Notes: generated from the sequence alone by a model not told the origin. DNA of 64,000 nucleotides from an uncultured Mediterraneibacter sp. (GCA_944381935.1 CALWMN010000005.1:1-64000), one strand, 5' to 3'. Counted from the first letter of the stretch, positions 32,921 to 44,942 are shown. Numbers and translations: made by a program.

Positions 32921-35347
32921 CTAACCTTCTGCCCTTCCCCGCAGCCTCATATAGTAAAACCTGATCTTTTCAACCAGTATGGTAAGGTATCTCAGGAACG
33001 GTTCTGTCGCGATTGCAAATACAACAAACAACATGACACATTCTGTCGTCATTCCCGTTATGGCAAACAGGTCATTCAGGAAAATGCTGCAGAACAGCAG
33101 CCCTGCAATACATCCGCAGAGAATCACTGACCTCATCATGTTCATCGGAGCGCTGATCTTATAGAGGATCATGAACCCGACAATCGCCAGAAGCATCGTT
33201 GCCGCCGTTGAAATATCGGTGGAACCCACCCCGAATGTCCTCCCGAAAATGACCAGGGCGCCCACTGCTGCTGCATCTGTGAGCGCTGCGGGAAGCGCCT
33301 TTAGAAACACATTTGTAAGGAAATGCCCTTTGATAATGTTCTTATTCGGCTCCAGTGCCAGGAAAAACGCCGGCACACCGATCGTAAACATACTGATCAG
33401 TGAAATCTGGGAGGGTTCCAGCGGATACGAAAACATAAACACAAAGGAGATCAGGCTTAGCAGGAAAGAAAAAATGTTCTTCACAAGGAAAAGGCTGGCC
33501 GAGCGCTGTATATTGTTGACGACCCTTCTGCCCTCCAGCACGACCTCCGGCATACGTGAGAAATCTGACTCCAGAAGAACAAGCTGGGATGCCTGTGCAG
33601 CCGCTTCACTTCCCGATGCCATCGCTATGCTGCAGTCCGCATCTTTGAGGGCAAGTACATCATTAACGCCGTCCCCGGTCATGGCCACCGTATGTCCTGC
33701 ATTTTTGAGCGCCTGGACAAACTGGCGTTTCTGGTTCGGCGTCACACGCCCGAACACTGTATTTTCATTCACCGCTTTCTGGATCTGTCCCGGTGATTTT
33801 AATTCAGAGGCATCTACATATTTGTCTGCGTTCCTGATCCCCGCCAGCTTTGCCACCTTCGACACAGTAACCGGGTTATCTCCAGAGATAACCTTTACCT
33901 CTACTCCCTGCTCGTGGAAATACTCGAACGTCTCCTTTGCCGCTTCACGGATCGGGTTTGCCAGCAGGAGAAACCCAAGCGGAATCACCGGCTCTTTCAG
34001 CGCTTTTCCGTCTATTTCTTCCCCATATGATCCAAAGACAAGAACACGTGCGCCGGTTGAAGCATGCTCTTCTATTTCCTTTGCGTACTCGCCGTATTTT
34101 TCCTTCAGGACAAATTCAGGAGCGCCAAGGACATATGCTCCGTCTTCAAACGTAACGCTGCTGTACTTTGTAGCAGATGAAAACCCGGTCCTGGATACCG
34201 CCTTTTTCCCGGATGCAGCCTGAAAATGATCTTTTATTGCGGCCATCGTGATATTGTCTCTTGTCATTGCAGCGGCAAAATCCCCTACCATGATGTCAAG
34301 CGGCGCCATCTTCTCTTTGTCATATCCGTCTGCCTCAATCAGCCCCTGGACCTTCATGGTATTCTCTGTGATAGTCCCCGTCTTATCCACGCAGAGCACG
34401 TCTACCCGGGCCAGTGTCTCAATGCATTTCATATCATGCAGGAGTACCTTCTTCTGCGCAAGGCGGACTGAACTCACTGCAAGCGCCACGCTTGCGAGAA
34501 GGTACAATCCTTCCGGTATCATCCCGATCACAGCGGCTATCATGGACGTGACACTGTCTCTGAAGCTGTCATGCTGGAAAAAAAATGCCTGAGAAAAAAG
34601 GACCAAACCGATCGGTATGATCGCAATACCGACATATTTTACCAGCTTGTCCAAAGAGCGGATCATCTCGGACTGCTCCCCCTCCTGCACCTCTTTTGCC
34701 TGAATGGTCAGTTTCGATATATAGGAATCTTCCCCCACCTTGTCAAGACGCGCATGGCACTGCCCGGATACGATAAAACTGCCCGACATCAGCTTCGCGC
34801 CGCGGCGCTTTGTGACCTCATCGGACTCTCCGGTAAGCAGGGACTCATTGACCTGGACCTCCCCTGCACACACTTCTGCGTCTGCACAGACCTGGTTCCC
34901 GGCCTTAAATATCACGATGTCATCGAGCACAAGATCTTCCGCCTCTACAACAGATTTCTGTCCGTCACGGACTGCTGTCGCCCTCGGCGCATTGAGCATT
35001 GTCAGGTTGTCAAGCACCTGCTTTGCACGGATTTCCTGGACAATACCAATAAGCGTGTTGGCGATGATGACCGGCAAAAAAGTCAGGTCACGGAATGAGC
35101 CGACCACGCACAGCAGCACGGCAAGGACAAGAAAAATCAGGTTGAAATAGGTAAACACATTTTCGTGGATGATCTCTTTCGTCGTCTTAGACGGAGGCTC
35201 CACCGCCCTGTTTGTCCATCCGTGCAGCCTGTGTTCCTGCACCTGCTGGCTTGTGAGTCCCTGATGATAGTCTGGGCGGTATCTGGTTGTCTCTATCCTT
35301 CTGTCCCTTCTTTCTTCCATTGCCTGCTGGTTCTTTCTCTTTGGCAT
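32921..35347 (-). CDS. P-type cation-transporting ATPase (Exp7-like group)
   Basis: 808 residues from the ATG at 35347 (GAGAGGAAG upstream). Ten membrane helices are expected. The actuator motif is LLTGESDEVTKR, the phosphorylation site CVDKTGTITENT, the hinge MTGDGVNDVLALKDADCSIAMASG. There is no N-terminal metal-binding domain and no CPC motif, so it is not a Cu or Zn pump. The sequence style resembles the uncharacterised Exp7-type ATPases of streptococci. The ion is unknown. It lies downstream of ftsH, beyond a hairpin, and may be transcribed separately. Confidence 0.9.
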   Translation of the reverse strand: MPKRKNQQAMEERRDRRIETTRYRPDYHQGLTSQQVQEHRLHGWTNRAVEPPSKTTKEIIHENVFTYFNLIFLVLAVLLCVVGSFRDLTFLPVIIANTLIGIVQEIRAKQVLDNLTMLNAPRATAVRDGQKSVVEAEDLVLDDIVIFKAGNQVCADAEVCAGEVQVNESLLTGESDEVTKRRGAKLMSGSFIVSGQCHARLDKVGEDSYISKLTIQAKEVQEGEQSEMIRSLDKLVKYVGIAIIPIGLVLFSQAFFFQHDSFRDSVTSMIAAVIGMIPEGLYLLASVALAVSSVRLAQKKVLLHDMKCIETLARVDVLCVDKTGTITENTMKVQGLIEADGYDKEKMAPLDIMVGDFAAAMTRDNITMAAIKDHFQAASGKKAVSRTGFSSATKYSSVTFEDGAYVLGAPEFVLKEKYGEYAKEIEEHASTGARVLVFGSYGEEIDGKALKEPVIPLGFLLLANPIREAAKETFEYFHEQGVEVKVISGDNPVTVSKVAKLAGIRNADKYVDASELKSPGQIQKAVNENTVFGRVTPNQKRQFVQALKNAGHTVAMTGDGVNDVLALKDADCSIAMASGSEAAAQASQLVLLESDFSRMPEVVLEGRRVVNNIQRSASLFLVKNIFSFLLSLISFVFMFSYPLEPSQISLISMFTIGVPAFFLALEPNKNIIKGHFLTNVFLKALPAALTDAAAVGALVIFGRTFGVGSTDISTAATMLLAIVGFMILYKISAPMNMMRSVILCGCIAGLLFCSIFLNDLFAITGMTTECVMLFVVFAIATEPFLRYLTILVEKIRFYYMRLRGRAEG

Positions 35348-35390
35348 ATAAATAAAACTTCCTCTCTGCATTATCGCTCAGTCTTAACAA

Positions 35391-35418
35391 AAGACTTTGC
35401 CCCGTGCATACACGGGGC
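35391..35418 (-). terminator. hairpin after ftsH
   Basis: GCCCCGTG-CATA-CACGGGGC, followed on the minus strand by AAAGTCTTTTG. The U-run is displaced and interrupted, so termination may be partial. Confidence 0.6.
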
Positions 35419-35439
35419 TTCCTGTCTTATTCTAACACA

Positions 35440-37320
35440 TCAGGACTGTTTTTCCACAGTCTTAACTAAATCTTTAGTTTTTTTCACCGGTTCTTCTTTT
35501 TTATTCAGAATTTCCATAAATTCATCTCCGGTGATCGTTTCTTTTTCATATAAGTATTTTGCAAGTTCATGAAGCTTATCCTTATTCTCTGACAAAAGTT
35601 TCATCGCCTTATCATATGCCTTCTGGACGGTTTCCACAACCATGTCGTCGATCTGTGACGCTGTCTCAGGTGAACAGCTTAAGCTGCTGTCTCCGCCCAG
35701 ATATGGGTTCACCTGTGTCTCCAGGGCAACCATCCCGAACTTCCCGCTCATGCCGTATCTGGTAATCATGGCCCGGGCGAGCTTTGTCGCCTGTTCAATA
35801 TCGTTGGACGCCCCGGTCGTAATTGAGTGGAACACAAGCTCTTCAGCGCATCTTCCACCGGTCAGCGTGGCAATTTTATTTTCAATCTCCTCTTTTGACA
35901 TCAGGTTCCGTTCTTCCTCGTCTACCTGCATGGTATATCCCAGCGCCCCTGATGTTCTCGGAATGATTGTGATCTTTGTGACCGGAGCAGAGGCAGACTG
36001 GAGTGCTGCCACTAGGGCATGACCGATCTCATGATAAGCTACCGTCAGTTTTTCTTTTGTAGAGAGCACCCTGTTCTTTTTCTGATATCCGGCAATCACG
36101 ACCTCTATGCTCTCCTCAAGGTCTGCCTGTGTCACAACCTTTCTGTTCTCACGGACTGCCCGCAGCGCCGCTTCGTTTACCATATTTGCGAGCTCCGCCC
36201 CGGAAGCGCCGGACGCTGCCCGGGCGATGGCATTAAAATCAACATCGTCTGATAATTTGATCTTCTTTGCATGAACTTTCAGGATCTCCTCCCGGCCCTT
36301 CAAATCAGGCAGTTCAACCGGAATCCTGCGGTCAAAACGGCCCGGTCTCAGAAGAGCCGGATCAAGGCTGTCCGGGCGATTGGTAGCCGCAAGGATCACA
36401 ACGCCTTTTGAGGCGTCAAACCCGTCCATTTCTGTCAGGAGCTGGTTCAGAGTCTGCTCACGCTCATCGTTTCCGCTGAACCCCTGCCCGTCCCTTTTCT
36501 TACCGATGGTATCAATCTCGTCAATAAAAACAATACATGGGGCTTTTTCATTCGCCTGCTTGAAAAGGTCGCGCACTTTGGACGCTCCCATTCCGACAAA
36601 CATTTCCACAAATTCGGAACCTGCGATGGAGAAAAACGGAACCCCGGCTTCGCCGGCGACCGCCCTTGCCAGGAGCGTTTTTCCTGTTCCGGGAGGCCCT
36701 ACGAGAAGGGCGCCCTTCGGGCATACGGCTCCGATCTCCTGGTATTTTCCGGGATTGTGGAGGAAGTCCACAATTTCTGTCAGCAGCTCCTTCGCCTCAT
36801 CCTCCCCGGCAACGTCATTGAAGGTGATCCCGGTCGTGGACTCCACATAAACCTTCGCATTGCTCTTTCCAAACTGCATGAAGGGATTTCCGCCGTTTCC
36901 TCCGCCCATCTTCTTCATCATCTGGCGGGTCAGGAGCTGTCCCAGCCCCCAGAAGATCAGGATCGGAATCACAAAGGAAATCAGCATGCTTAAAAGTGGA
37001 TTCATCTCCTCCTGCGCAACTCTTCCGAACTCGCACCCTGCATCCTCAAGCCGGTTGACCAGTTCCGGGTCGTCAAATGTCGTTGTCTCGTACTGTTTGG
37101 GTTCCTCGCTCTTATCCATAAAATAGATCGTGTCTCCCTCCAGCTGTACTTTCGACACCTGGCGTTCCTCCACCATTGTCAGAAAAGTTCCGTAATCTAC
37201 TGCTGTCACATTGGATCCCATAAACATCGGAAATACAAACCAGTTGAAAAGAACCAGCAGTGCCAGCACGATCACATAGTATATGATCAGTGGTTTTTTG
37301 GGTTCCTGTACCTGTTTCAT
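35440..37320 (-). CDS. ftsH: ATP-dependent zinc metalloprotease FtsH
   Basis: Membrane AAA protease of 626 residues that removes misassembled membrane proteins and unstable regulators. Two N-terminal helices (about 10-30 and 110-130) enclose an outside domain. Walker [14 protein letters not shown], Walker [13 protein letters not shown], second region of homology [20 protein letters not shown] and zinc site HEIGHAL are all intact. It lies 52 bp downstream of the Mn-riboswitch ATPase gene with no terminator between them, so part of its transcription may respond to that switch. In other Firmicutes ftsH usually follows tilS-hpt, which is not the case here. Confidence 0.95.
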   Translation of the reverse strand: MKQVQEPKKPLIIYYVIVLALLVLFNWFVFPMFMGSNVTAVDYGTFLTMVEERQVSKVQLEGDTIYFMDKSEEPKQYETTTFDDPELVNRLEDAGCEFGRVAQEEMNPLLSMLISFVIPILIFWGLGQLLTRQMMKKMGGGNGGNPFMQFGKSNAKVYVESTTGITFNDVAGEDEAKELLTEIVDFLHNPGKYQEIGAVCPKGALLVGPPGTGKTLLARAVAGEAGVPFFSIAGSEFVEMFVGMGASKVRDLFKQANEKAPCIVFIDEIDTIGKKRDGQGFSGNDEREQTLNQLLTEMDGFDASKGVVILAATNRPDSLDPALLRPGRFDRRIPVELPDLKGREEILKVHAKKIKLSDDVDFNAIARAASGASGAELANMVNEAALRAVRENRKVVTQADLEESIEVVIAGYQKKNRVLSTKEKLTVAYHEIGHALVAALQSASAPVTKITIIPRTSGALGYTMQVDEEERNLMSKEEIENKIATLTGGRCAEELVFHSITTGASNDIEQATKLARAMITRYGMSGKFGMVALETQVNPYLGGDSSLSCSPETASQIDDMVVETVQKAYDKAMKLLSENKDKLHELAKYLYEKETITGDEFMEILNKKEEPVKKTKDLVKTVEKQS

Positions 37321-37372
37321 TTCGTTCCTCCTTTGCCTGTCGTGCTCCCCCTCTTCAAAATCTGAATCTCTC

Positions 37373-39991
37373 TCATTTCCTCTTTTTAAGTGCCATCCGG
37401 ATTGCCTTGAGGCCCTGGATAACCGGAATATTCACTGCCGCAAGCCCGTATACTGCAAGCAATTGCGTGATCGTCAGCGTCTGTACCTGGAAGATATTGT
37501 GCAGTCCCGGTATCATCACAACGGACGTAATCAGGACAATCCCGAGAAGAAACGCGCCAATCAGCCATTTATTGTCCACGATCCTCCTGCTGAATACGAC
37601 CGGTCTGTCAGATTTACAGTTAAATCCATGAAACAGCCTTGCAGAGCAAAGTGTAGCGAATGCCATCGTACTTCCGAGCAATGCGTTTTCCCCCTGATAA
37701 CCGATCAGGAAAGCGATCATCGTTGTAACGCCTATGGAGAGCCCTTCCGTCCCGATCTTGATCAGGAAATCTTTCGTCAGGATTGACTCATTCATGGGTC
37801 TCGGCTTTTCATCCATCACTTCTTTTGAATGAGGCTCCAGTCCCAGCGCGATTGCCGGAAGGGAATCGGTCAGAAGGTTGATGAAAAGAAGATGGACCGG
37901 TGCAAACGGCACAGGCAGCGCTGTAATGGAAGCGTACAGTACTGCGAGGATCGCCCCGAAATTTCCTGAAAGGAGGAACTGGATCGCGCTTTTGATGTTC
38001 CGGTAAAGATTGCGTCCATTCTCCACTGCTTTGACGATAGTTGCAAAGTTGTCGTCTGTCAGTACCATCGCCGCGGCGTCTTTTGAAACTTCGCTTCCGG
38101 TGATTCCCATCGCCACACCGATATCCGCCTGTTTCAGCGCCGGTGCGTCATTTACTCCGTCTCCCGTCATAGCCACAATATTTCCTTTTTCCTGCCATGC
38201 CCGTACGATACGGATTTTATGTTCCGGTGAAACACGGGCATAGACGGAAATCCCCCCGACAAAATCTTTCAGCTCTTCTTCTGACATATTCTCAATCACA
38301 GCGCCTTCACAGGCCTCAGATTCATCCTGAAGGATCCCGATCCTTTTTGCGATCGCCGCCGCAGTCACTTTATGGTCGCCTGTAATCATGATGGGACGGA
38401 TGCCGGCGCGCTTACACTCTGCCACGGCAGCCTGAGATTCCGGCCTTGGCGGATCCATCATCGCGATCAGCCCGAGGAATGTCAGGTCGTACTCATCCTC
38501 AATGGACAGTTCAAGTTCGTCGGACACTACTTTATATGCAAAGGCAAGCACACGCAGCCCGGATTTTGAGAACTCCTGGTTCTGAGATTCGATCTGCCTT
38601 TTGTCCTCCGCTGTGATCGGCCGGACTTCCCCTTTGACCTGAATCTTCACCATCCTGTCCAAAAGAACATCCACAGCTCCCTTGACAACCATGGTCGGGA
38701 TCTCTTCCATCGTATGCTTTGTGGACATCAGCTTCCGGTCACTGTCAAACGGATTCTCACTCTCCCGCGGATATTTTGCCTTGATGTCATCCGGATTAAG
38801 CCCCAGCTTTGTTGCCAGGTTCAAAAGCGCGGTTTCCGTCGGATCTCCGATTTCCACCCCGTCTGTATTAGACGAATCATTGCAGAGGACGCTGCTGATC
38901 AGCAGCCTGCCCTGTGAAGGGTCATTCAGGTCTATCCTGTCCGCACTGATACAGGCGCCGTCTACATAATAATCTTCCACTGTCATCTTGTTCTGTGTCA
39001 GGGTACCCGTCTTATCGGAGCAGATAATCGACACACTTCCAAGCCCTTCCACAGCCTGCAGCTTCCTCATAATGGCATGCTCCCTTGCCATCTTCTGCGT
39101 TCCGAAAGACAGCACGATAGTGACAATAGAACTAAGAGCCTCCGGGATCGCCGCCACAGCCAGGGCCACTGCAAACAGGAAGGCATCCCCGATATTGTCT
39201 CCCCGGAAAATACTGATGCCAAAGAGTATGCCGCAGAATACAAGGATCAGGATGGACAGCTTCTGCCCGAACTGGTCCAGATTGATCTGGAGAGGCGTTC
39301 TCTTCTCAGAAGTCGTTTTCAGCAGACTTGCAATCTTTCCTACTTCTGTCCCCATTCCGATGTCCGTCACGACGAAAGAACCGCGTCCATATGTGACAAA
39401 GCTCCCGGAATAGACCAGATTTGTCCTGTCTCCAAGAGGCACCTCATCCTCTTTTATCACATCTGCCATCTTCTCAACGCTGACGCTTTCTCCTGTCAGT
39501 GCGCTCTCGTCCACCTTCAGGCTCGTACATTCGATGATACGGCCATCAGCCGGGATATAATCCCCTGCATCCAGCATCACAGTGTCTCCCACTGTAACTT
39601 CTGATGATGGAATCTGTACCACGTTTCCGCCACGGACAACCTTTGCCTCCGGCCCGGAAAGCTTCTTCAGGCTTGCCAGCGACTGTTCCGCCTTTACTGT
39701 CTGCACAGTTCCCAGGACCGCATTCATAGTGATCACGATCAATATGACCACGGCGCTCTCCGCATCCCCCATAAAACCGGATACAACCGCGGCAATAATC
39801 AGGATAATGACAAGAAAGTCTTTGTACTGCTCAAGAAAGATCTGTAAAACCGTTTTTTTCTTGCCTTCCACAAGCTCATTTGGTCCATACTTTTCTTTGT
39901 GTTCCCTTACCTGTTCATCGGTGAGAGGTTCTGTAGTCCCATTGAGCTCTCTCATTGTCTCTTCCGCAGACAACTGATAATAGTTTTTCAT
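37373..39991 (-). CDS. P-type (P2A, SERCA-like) Ca2+/Mn2+ exporting ATPase
   Basis: 872 residues from the ATG at 39991 (GGAGGTC upstream). N-terminal cation-ATPase domain (LSAEETMRELNGTTEPLTDEQV), actuator TGESVSVEK, helix M4 motif PEALSSIVTIVLSFG (ion site), DKTGTLTQNKM phosphorylation site, MTGDGVNDAPALKQADIGVAMG, and a C-terminal transporter domain. The M4 sequence is of the Ca2+/Mn2+ class. A yybP-ykoY-type riboswitch directly upstream suggests manganese efflux as a main role, as shown for the riboswitch-controlled ATPase YoaB of Lactococcus; Ca2+ transport is also possible. Confidence 0.93.
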   Translation of the reverse strand: MKNYYQLSAEETMRELNGTTEPLTDEQVREHKEKYGPNELVEGKKKTVLQIFLEQYKDFLVIILIIAAVVSGFMGDAESAVVILIVITMNAVLGTVQTVKAEQSLASLKKLSGPEAKVVRGGNVVQIPSSEVTVGDTVMLDAGDYIPADGRIIECTSLKVDESALTGESVSVEKMADVIKEDEVPLGDRTNLVYSGSFVTYGRGSFVVTDIGMGTEVGKIASLLKTTSEKRTPLQINLDQFGQKLSILILVFCGILFGISIFRGDNIGDAFLFAVALAVAAIPEALSSIVTIVLSFGTQKMAREHAIMRKLQAVEGLGSVSIICSDKTGTLTQNKMTVEDYYVDGACISADRIDLNDPSQGRLLISSVLCNDSSNTDGVEIGDPTETALLNLATKLGLNPDDIKAKYPRESENPFDSDRKLMSTKHTMEEIPTMVVKGAVDVLLDRMVKIQVKGEVRPITAEDKRQIESQNQEFSKSGLRVLAFAYKVVSDELELSIEDEYDLTFLGLIAMMDPPRPESQAAVAECKRAGIRPIMITGDHKVTAAAIAKRIGILQDESEACEGAVIENMSEEELKDFVGGISVYARVSPEHKIRIVRAWQEKGNIVAMTGDGVNDAPALKQADIGVAMGITGSEVSKDAAAMVLTDDNFATIVKAVENGRNLYRNIKSAIQFLLSGNFGAILAVLYASITALPVPFAPVHLLFINLLTDSLPAIALGLEPHSKEVMDEKPRPMNESILTKDFLIKIGTEGLSIGVTTMIAFLIGYQGENALLGSTMAFATLCSARLFHGFNCKSDRPVVFSRRIVDNKWLIGAFLLGIVLITSVVMIPGLHNIFQVQTLTITQLLAVYGLAAVNIPVIQGLKAIRMALKKRK

Positions 39992-40020
39992 TTCTCTGAC
40001 CTCCGTTTTCCCCTGTGCAA

Positions 40021-40068
40021 TAAAAAAAGACAATTATTGCACTTCTCCTTTTTATGCAATAAAAGTCT
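40021..40068 (-). terminator. expression-platform terminator of the riboswitch
   Basis: Minus-strand arms AGACTTTTATTGCA and TGCAATAATTGTCT (two mismatches) around a 13-nt loop, then seven U. The first arm includes the GAGAC end of the aptamer, so aptamer and terminator cannot form together. Confidence 0.85.
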
Positions 40069-40160
40069 CACCATTTAATCACGATACGGATGGATAACCC
40101 ATCGTACTGACGATATCGCAAACACCTAAAACAAGTGCCAGTTACTCCCTTTTACCAAAT
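40061..40160 (-). promoter_or_regulatory. yybP-ykoY family (Mn2+) riboswitch aptamer
   Basis: Minus-strand leader contains AAAGGGAGTAAC (40141-40152) at the 5' side and GGTGAGACTTTT (40061-40072) at the 3' side, the two most conserved ends of this riboswitch class, with internal helices near CGATATCGTCAGTACGAT between them. The layout (ligand-bound aptamer removes the terminator) fits an ON switch for a metal exporter. Confidence 0.85.
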
Positions 40161-40162
40161 TA

Positions 40163-40191
40163 AATATAAACGAATTTCCTGGATATGTCAA
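40163..40191 (-). promoter_or_regulatory. promoter of the riboswitch-controlled ATPase
   Basis: TTGACA (40186-40191), 17-bp spacer, TATATT (40163-40168), directly before the aptamer. Confidence 0.88.
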
Positions 40192-40329
40192 TATTTTTCA
40201 CAGTTTTTTACCCCGGCAGTCCTGTCTGCCCTGTGAGGTTGGCGCCTCTCATTGCCAGATTCTCAATATACAGTATAACCGGGATATCTGTGCTCTATGC
40301 TTCCCGCATTACCGGGCCGGGATATCCGG

Positions 40330-40365
40330 CAAAAGAAGCGCAGGCTGCCGGATACAGCAGCCTGC
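40330..40365 (-). terminator. terminator of gdhA
   Basis: GCAGGCTGC...GCAGCCTGC with an 8-nt loop, then CGCTTCTTTT on the minus strand, 14 bp after the gdhA stop. Between here and 40191 I see no gene. Confidence 0.82.
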
Positions 40366-40378
40366 AGGATTCCAGGCT

Positions 40379-41725
<1,347 letters not shown>

Positions 41726-41739
41726 CTAAAAGTGAAAAT

Positions 41740-41762
41740 AGCGGGCAGACAATCTACCCGCT
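41740..41762 (-). promoter_or_regulatory. leader hairpin of gdhA
   Basis: GCGGGTA pairs with TGCCCGC (one G-U) and is followed by TATTTT. A second CGGGTAG copy 25 bases upstream could compete for the same TGCCCG arm. Possible attenuator or stabiliser. Confidence 0.45.
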
Positions 41763-41789
41763 TCCTCGACATCTTTGCCTACCCGTATT

Positions 41790-41818
41790 ATTTTAAAAGG
41801 AAAATGCAGCGTTGTCAA
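41790..41818 (-). promoter_or_regulatory. sigma-A promoter of gdhA
   Basis: TTGACA (41813-41818), 17-bp spacer, TAAAAT (41790-41795). Confidence 0.82.
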
Positions 41819-41923
41819 TGAAAAGTTTCAGCATTTCACAGTTTTAACACTTTATTCCGATAAATTTGCAGGAAAGCTTTCCTTCCGATTCAAAATCCAA
41901 AATTATCACACCTTTTGCCATAG

Positions 41924-41954
41924 TAAAACAGGATGCCGTTTAACGGCATCCTGT
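41924..41954 (-). terminator. terminator of rpsU
   Basis: ACAGGATGCCGTT and AACGGCATCCTGT arms followed by TTTTAC on the minus strand, 15 bp after the rpsU stop. Confidence 0.93.
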
Positions 41955-41968
41955 CTATCTGCACATAA

Positions 41969-42145
41969 TTAATTATATTTGCGTTTTCTAGCAGCTTCAG
42001 ATTTTTTCTTACGTCTTACACTTGGCTTCTCGTAGTGTTCCCTTTTGCGGATCTCCTGCTGAATGCCAGCTTTTGCACAGTTTCTTTTGAATCTGCGTAA
42101 AGCACTATCTAACGTCTCGTTTTCTTTCACGATTACATTTGACAT
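41969..42145 (-). CDS. rpsU: 30S ribosomal protein bS21
   Basis: 58-residue basic protein, [20 protein letters not shown] to the end RKRKYN, all typical of bS21 in Firmicutes. The frame is open 95 codons upstream, but that part is the leader and promoter; the ATG at 42145 gives the exact family length. It has its own promoter (42225-42252), a leader of about 75 nt and a strong terminator. Confidence 0.97.
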   Translation of the reverse strand: MSNVIVKENETLDSALRRFKRNCAKAGIQQEIRKREHYEKPSVRRKKKSEAARKRKYN

Positions 42146-42224
42146 AGTCTCACACCTAACCTCCCCTCCAGCCTTGTATTGTGCATCATACGACTGTTTG
42201 GGTATATTTATTGCACTACACAAG

Positions 42225-42252
42225 ATTATATCATATTTTTTTTCTCCGTCAA
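42225..42252 (-). promoter_or_regulatory. sigma-A promoter of rpsU
   Basis: TTGACG (42247-42252), 16-bp spacer rich in A, TATAAT (42225-42230). Confidence 0.82.
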
Positions 42253-42299
42253 CTGTTTTTCTTGAAAAATACGGAAAAAGCGCTGTAAAACCAATGTCT

Positions 42300-44942
42300 T
42301 TATGCCTGTATCTGTCCTTCAAGCACTTCGGATGCTTTCGCGAGAGCTTCTTCAATACCTGCCGGATTCTTGCCTCCTGCCTGGGCCATATTCGGGCGTC
42401 CGCCGCCGCCCCCTCCGACAAGACGGGCAAGCTCTTTTACCAGATTTCCCGCGTGTGCCCCTCTCTTCACAGTCCCTTCTGTAGCCGTCACCATGAGATT
42501 CACTCTTCCCTTGCACTCAGATGCGAGGACAACTACGCCGTCTCCCAGCCTTTCTTTGAACTGGTCTCCCAGCTCACGCAGGCCGTTCATATCTACTTCA
42601 TCCACTCTGGCAGCGAGGAGCTTCACGCCACTGATATCTTCCACCTGGTCCATAACATCTCCTACAGCCTCCTGCGCCATTTTGCTCTTAAGGCTCTCCA
42701 CTTCGCTGTGAAGGGATTTGTTTTCTGCCATCATATGGATGATCCTGTCTGCCAGATTATCCGGGGCCGCCTTCAGAAGATGCGCCGCTTCTTTCAGCCG
42801 TTCTTCCATCTCACCATAATACTTCAAAAGCCCTTCTGATGTGAGCGCCTCGATCCTGCGCACTCCGGCTGCAACCCCGGTCTCAGAAAGAATCTTAAAC
42901 GCCATGATCTCAGACGTGTTCTTTACGTGTGTCCCGCCGCATAATTCAATGGAGAAACCACTCATGTCGACAACCCGCACAATATCCCCGTATTTTTCAC
43001 CGAACAGGGCCTGTGCGCCGGTCTTTTTAGCCTCTTCGATCGGCATGTTCTCCACGATAACCGGAAGTCCTCTGCGGATCTGCTCATTGACAATCTCTTC
43101 TACTCTCTTAAGCTCGTCCTGGGTCATCGCCGAGAAATGTGTGAAATCGAAGCGCAGCCTGTCCTCATTGACGCTGGAGCCAGCCTGCTCTACATGGGTT
43201 CCGAGCACTGTGCGGAGCGCTTTCTGGAGCAGATGGGTTGCGCTGTGGTTTCTCGCGGAGAGGGCACGCTTCCTCCCATTTACTTCCAGCGTCACCTTGT
43301 CCCCGCTGCGGATCATGCCTCTGGCCATGACGCCGACATGGCCGATCTTGCCTCCCAGAAGCTTTACGGTATCTTCTACGCGAAACTCACCATCGGCAGT
43401 GCGGATATATCCTGTATCCGCCTCCTGCCCGCCGCTGGTTGCATAAAAAGGAGTCTCGTTTACAAAAACCGTTCCTTTTTCACCCTCTGACAATGCATCA
43501 ACGATCTGCGTCTCGCCTGTCAGCACCGTAACCTCTGAATCATACGTCAGATGGTCGTATCCGACAAACGTGCTGGTCACAGAAGGGTCAATCGACTCGT
43601 ATACTGTCACATCCGCCCCCATGTAGTTTGTCACTTCCCGGGCGTCGCGGGCTTTCTTACGCTGAACATCCATGCATTTCTGGAATCTCTCTTCATCTAC
43701 GCGGATCCCCTTCTCTTCCAGGATCTCTTTCGTCAGATCCAGCGGAAATCCGTAAGTATCGTACAGGCGGAAAGCGTCTTCCCCTGACAGTGTCTTTTTC
43801 TTTTCTTCTTCCAGCCTGTCCGTCAGCTCTGTGAGGATACCCAGTCCCTGGTCGATCGTCTTATTGAACTGCTCTTCCTCTTTCGTGATCACATTGAAGA
43901 TAAACTCTTTCTTTTCCTCCAGTTCGGGATACCCGTCCTTTGATCCCTCGATCACGGTACAGGCGAGTTCCTGAAGAAATCCTTTGTGGATTCCCAGAAG
44001 CCTTCCGTGGCGGCACGCTCTTCTCAAAAGGCGGCGCAGCACATATCCCCTCCCCTCATTGGAAGGCATGATTCCGTCTGAGATCATAAAGGTTACGGAG
44101 CGGATATGGTCCGTGATGACCCTGATTGAGACATCCGTATTGTACTCCTTCCCGTACTCGGTATCCGCCAGCCTGCAGACATGGTCCCGAAGCGCTTTGA
44201 TCGTATCTACGTCAAAGATAGAATCTACATCCTGAACAACGGATGCCAGGCGCTCCAACCCCATGCCGGTATCGATATTTTTCTGCTCCAGCTCCGTGTA
44301 GTTTCCGTTTCCGTCATTTTCAAACTGGGTGAACACATCGTTCCAGATCTCCATATACCGGTCACAGTCGCATCCCACCGTACATCCGGGTTTTCCACAG
44401 CCGTATTTCTCGCCTCTGTCATAGTACACTTCCGAACAAGGGCCGCATGGACCTGAACCGTGCTCCCAGAAATTGTCCTCTTTTCCAAATTTGAAAATCC
44501 GCTCTTTTGGTATGCCGATCTTCTTGTTCCAGATCTCAAACGCCTCGTCATCATCCACATACACAGACGGATACAGACGGTTAGGGTCCAGTCCGACCAC
44601 ATCCGTCAGAAATTCCCAGGTCCACTGAATCGCCTCTTCCTTGAAATAGTCCCCAAAAGAAAAGTTCCCGAGCATTTCAAAAAAGGTGCCGTGACGTGCC
44701 GTCTTCCCGACATTCTCAATATCGCCGGTCCGGATACATTTCTGGCACGTCGTCACCCTCCTTCTCGGCGGTATCTCCTGTCCGGTAAAGTACGGTTTCA
44801 GCGGAGCCATTCCTGAATTGATGAGCAGAAGACTCTTGTCGTTGTGGGGCACTAATGAAAAGCTTTTCAGAGCAAGGTGCCCCTTGCTCTCGAAAAACTC
44901 CAAAAACATCTTTCTCAACTGGTTAACTCCGTATGGCTTCAT
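42300..44942 (-). CDS. alaS: alanine-tRNA ligase
   Basis: 880 residues, full length. Catalytic domain ([14 protein letters not shown], then [14 protein letters not shown]), central tRNA-recognition region, editing domain with the zinc site [13 protein letters not shown] and the later CGGTHVKNT, and the C-terminal C-Ala domain ending [18 protein letters not shown]. Charges tRNA-Ala and clears Ser- and Gly-tRNA-Ala. GGAGGATGAGGA lies just before the ATG. The leader is only about 35 nt, too short for a T-box; the promoter sits in an inverted repeat (44976-44997). Confidence 0.98.
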   Translation of the reverse strand: MKPYGVNQLRKMFLEFFESKGHLALKSFSLVPHNDKSLLLINSGMAPLKPYFTGQEIPPRRRVTTCQKCIRTGDIENVGKTARHGTFFEMLGNFSFGDYFKEEAIQWTWEFLTDVVGLDPNRLYPSVYVDDDEAFEIWNKKIGIPKERIFKFGKEDNFWEHGSGPCGPCSEVYYDRGEKYGCGKPGCTVGCDCDRYMEIWNDVFTQFENDGNGNYTELEQKNIDTGMGLERLASVVQDVDSIFDVDTIKALRDHVCRLADTEYGKEYNTDVSIRVITDHIRSVTFMISDGIMPSNEGRGYVLRRLLRRACRHGRLLGIHKGFLQELACTVIEGSKDGYPELEEKKEFIFNVITKEEEQFNKTIDQGLGILTELTDRLEEEKKKTLSGEDAFRLYDTYGFPLDLTKEILEEKGIRVDEERFQKCMDVQRKKARDAREVTNYMGADVTVYESIDPSVTSTFVGYDHLTYDSEVTVLTGETQIVDALSEGEKGTVFVNETPFYATSGGQEADTGYIRTADGEFRVEDTVKLLGGKIGHVGVMARGMIRSGDKVTLEVNGRKRALSARNHSATHLLQKALRTVLGTHVEQAGSSVNEDRLRFDFTHFSAMTQDELKRVEEIVNEQIRRGLPVIVENMPIEEAKKTGAQALFGEKYGDIVRVVDMSGFSIELCGGTHVKNTSEIMAFKILSETGVAAGVRRIEALTSEGLLKYYGEMEERLKEAAHLLKAAPDNLADRIIHMMAENKSLHSEVESLKSKMAQEAVGDVMDQVEDISGVKLLAARVDEVDMNGLRELGDQFKERLGDGVVVLASECKGRVNLMVTATEGTVKRGAHAGNLVKELARLVGGGGGGRPNMAQAGGKNPAGIEEALAKASEVLEGQIQA

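Noticed and set aside
32885..32925. Terminator after the Exp7-like ATPase gene
   Set aside because: T-rich GCGATTTTTTGCGG is present, but no adequate stem could be paired before the T-run.
33171..34223. 350-codon plus-strand frame opposite the P-type ATPase
   Set aside because: Ser/Thr/Phe-rich shadow with no start signal; the ATPase motifs on the other strand are complete.
42146..42430. 95-codon extension of rpsU into the end of alaS
   Set aside because: bS21 is 58 residues, and the extension covers the rpsU promoter.
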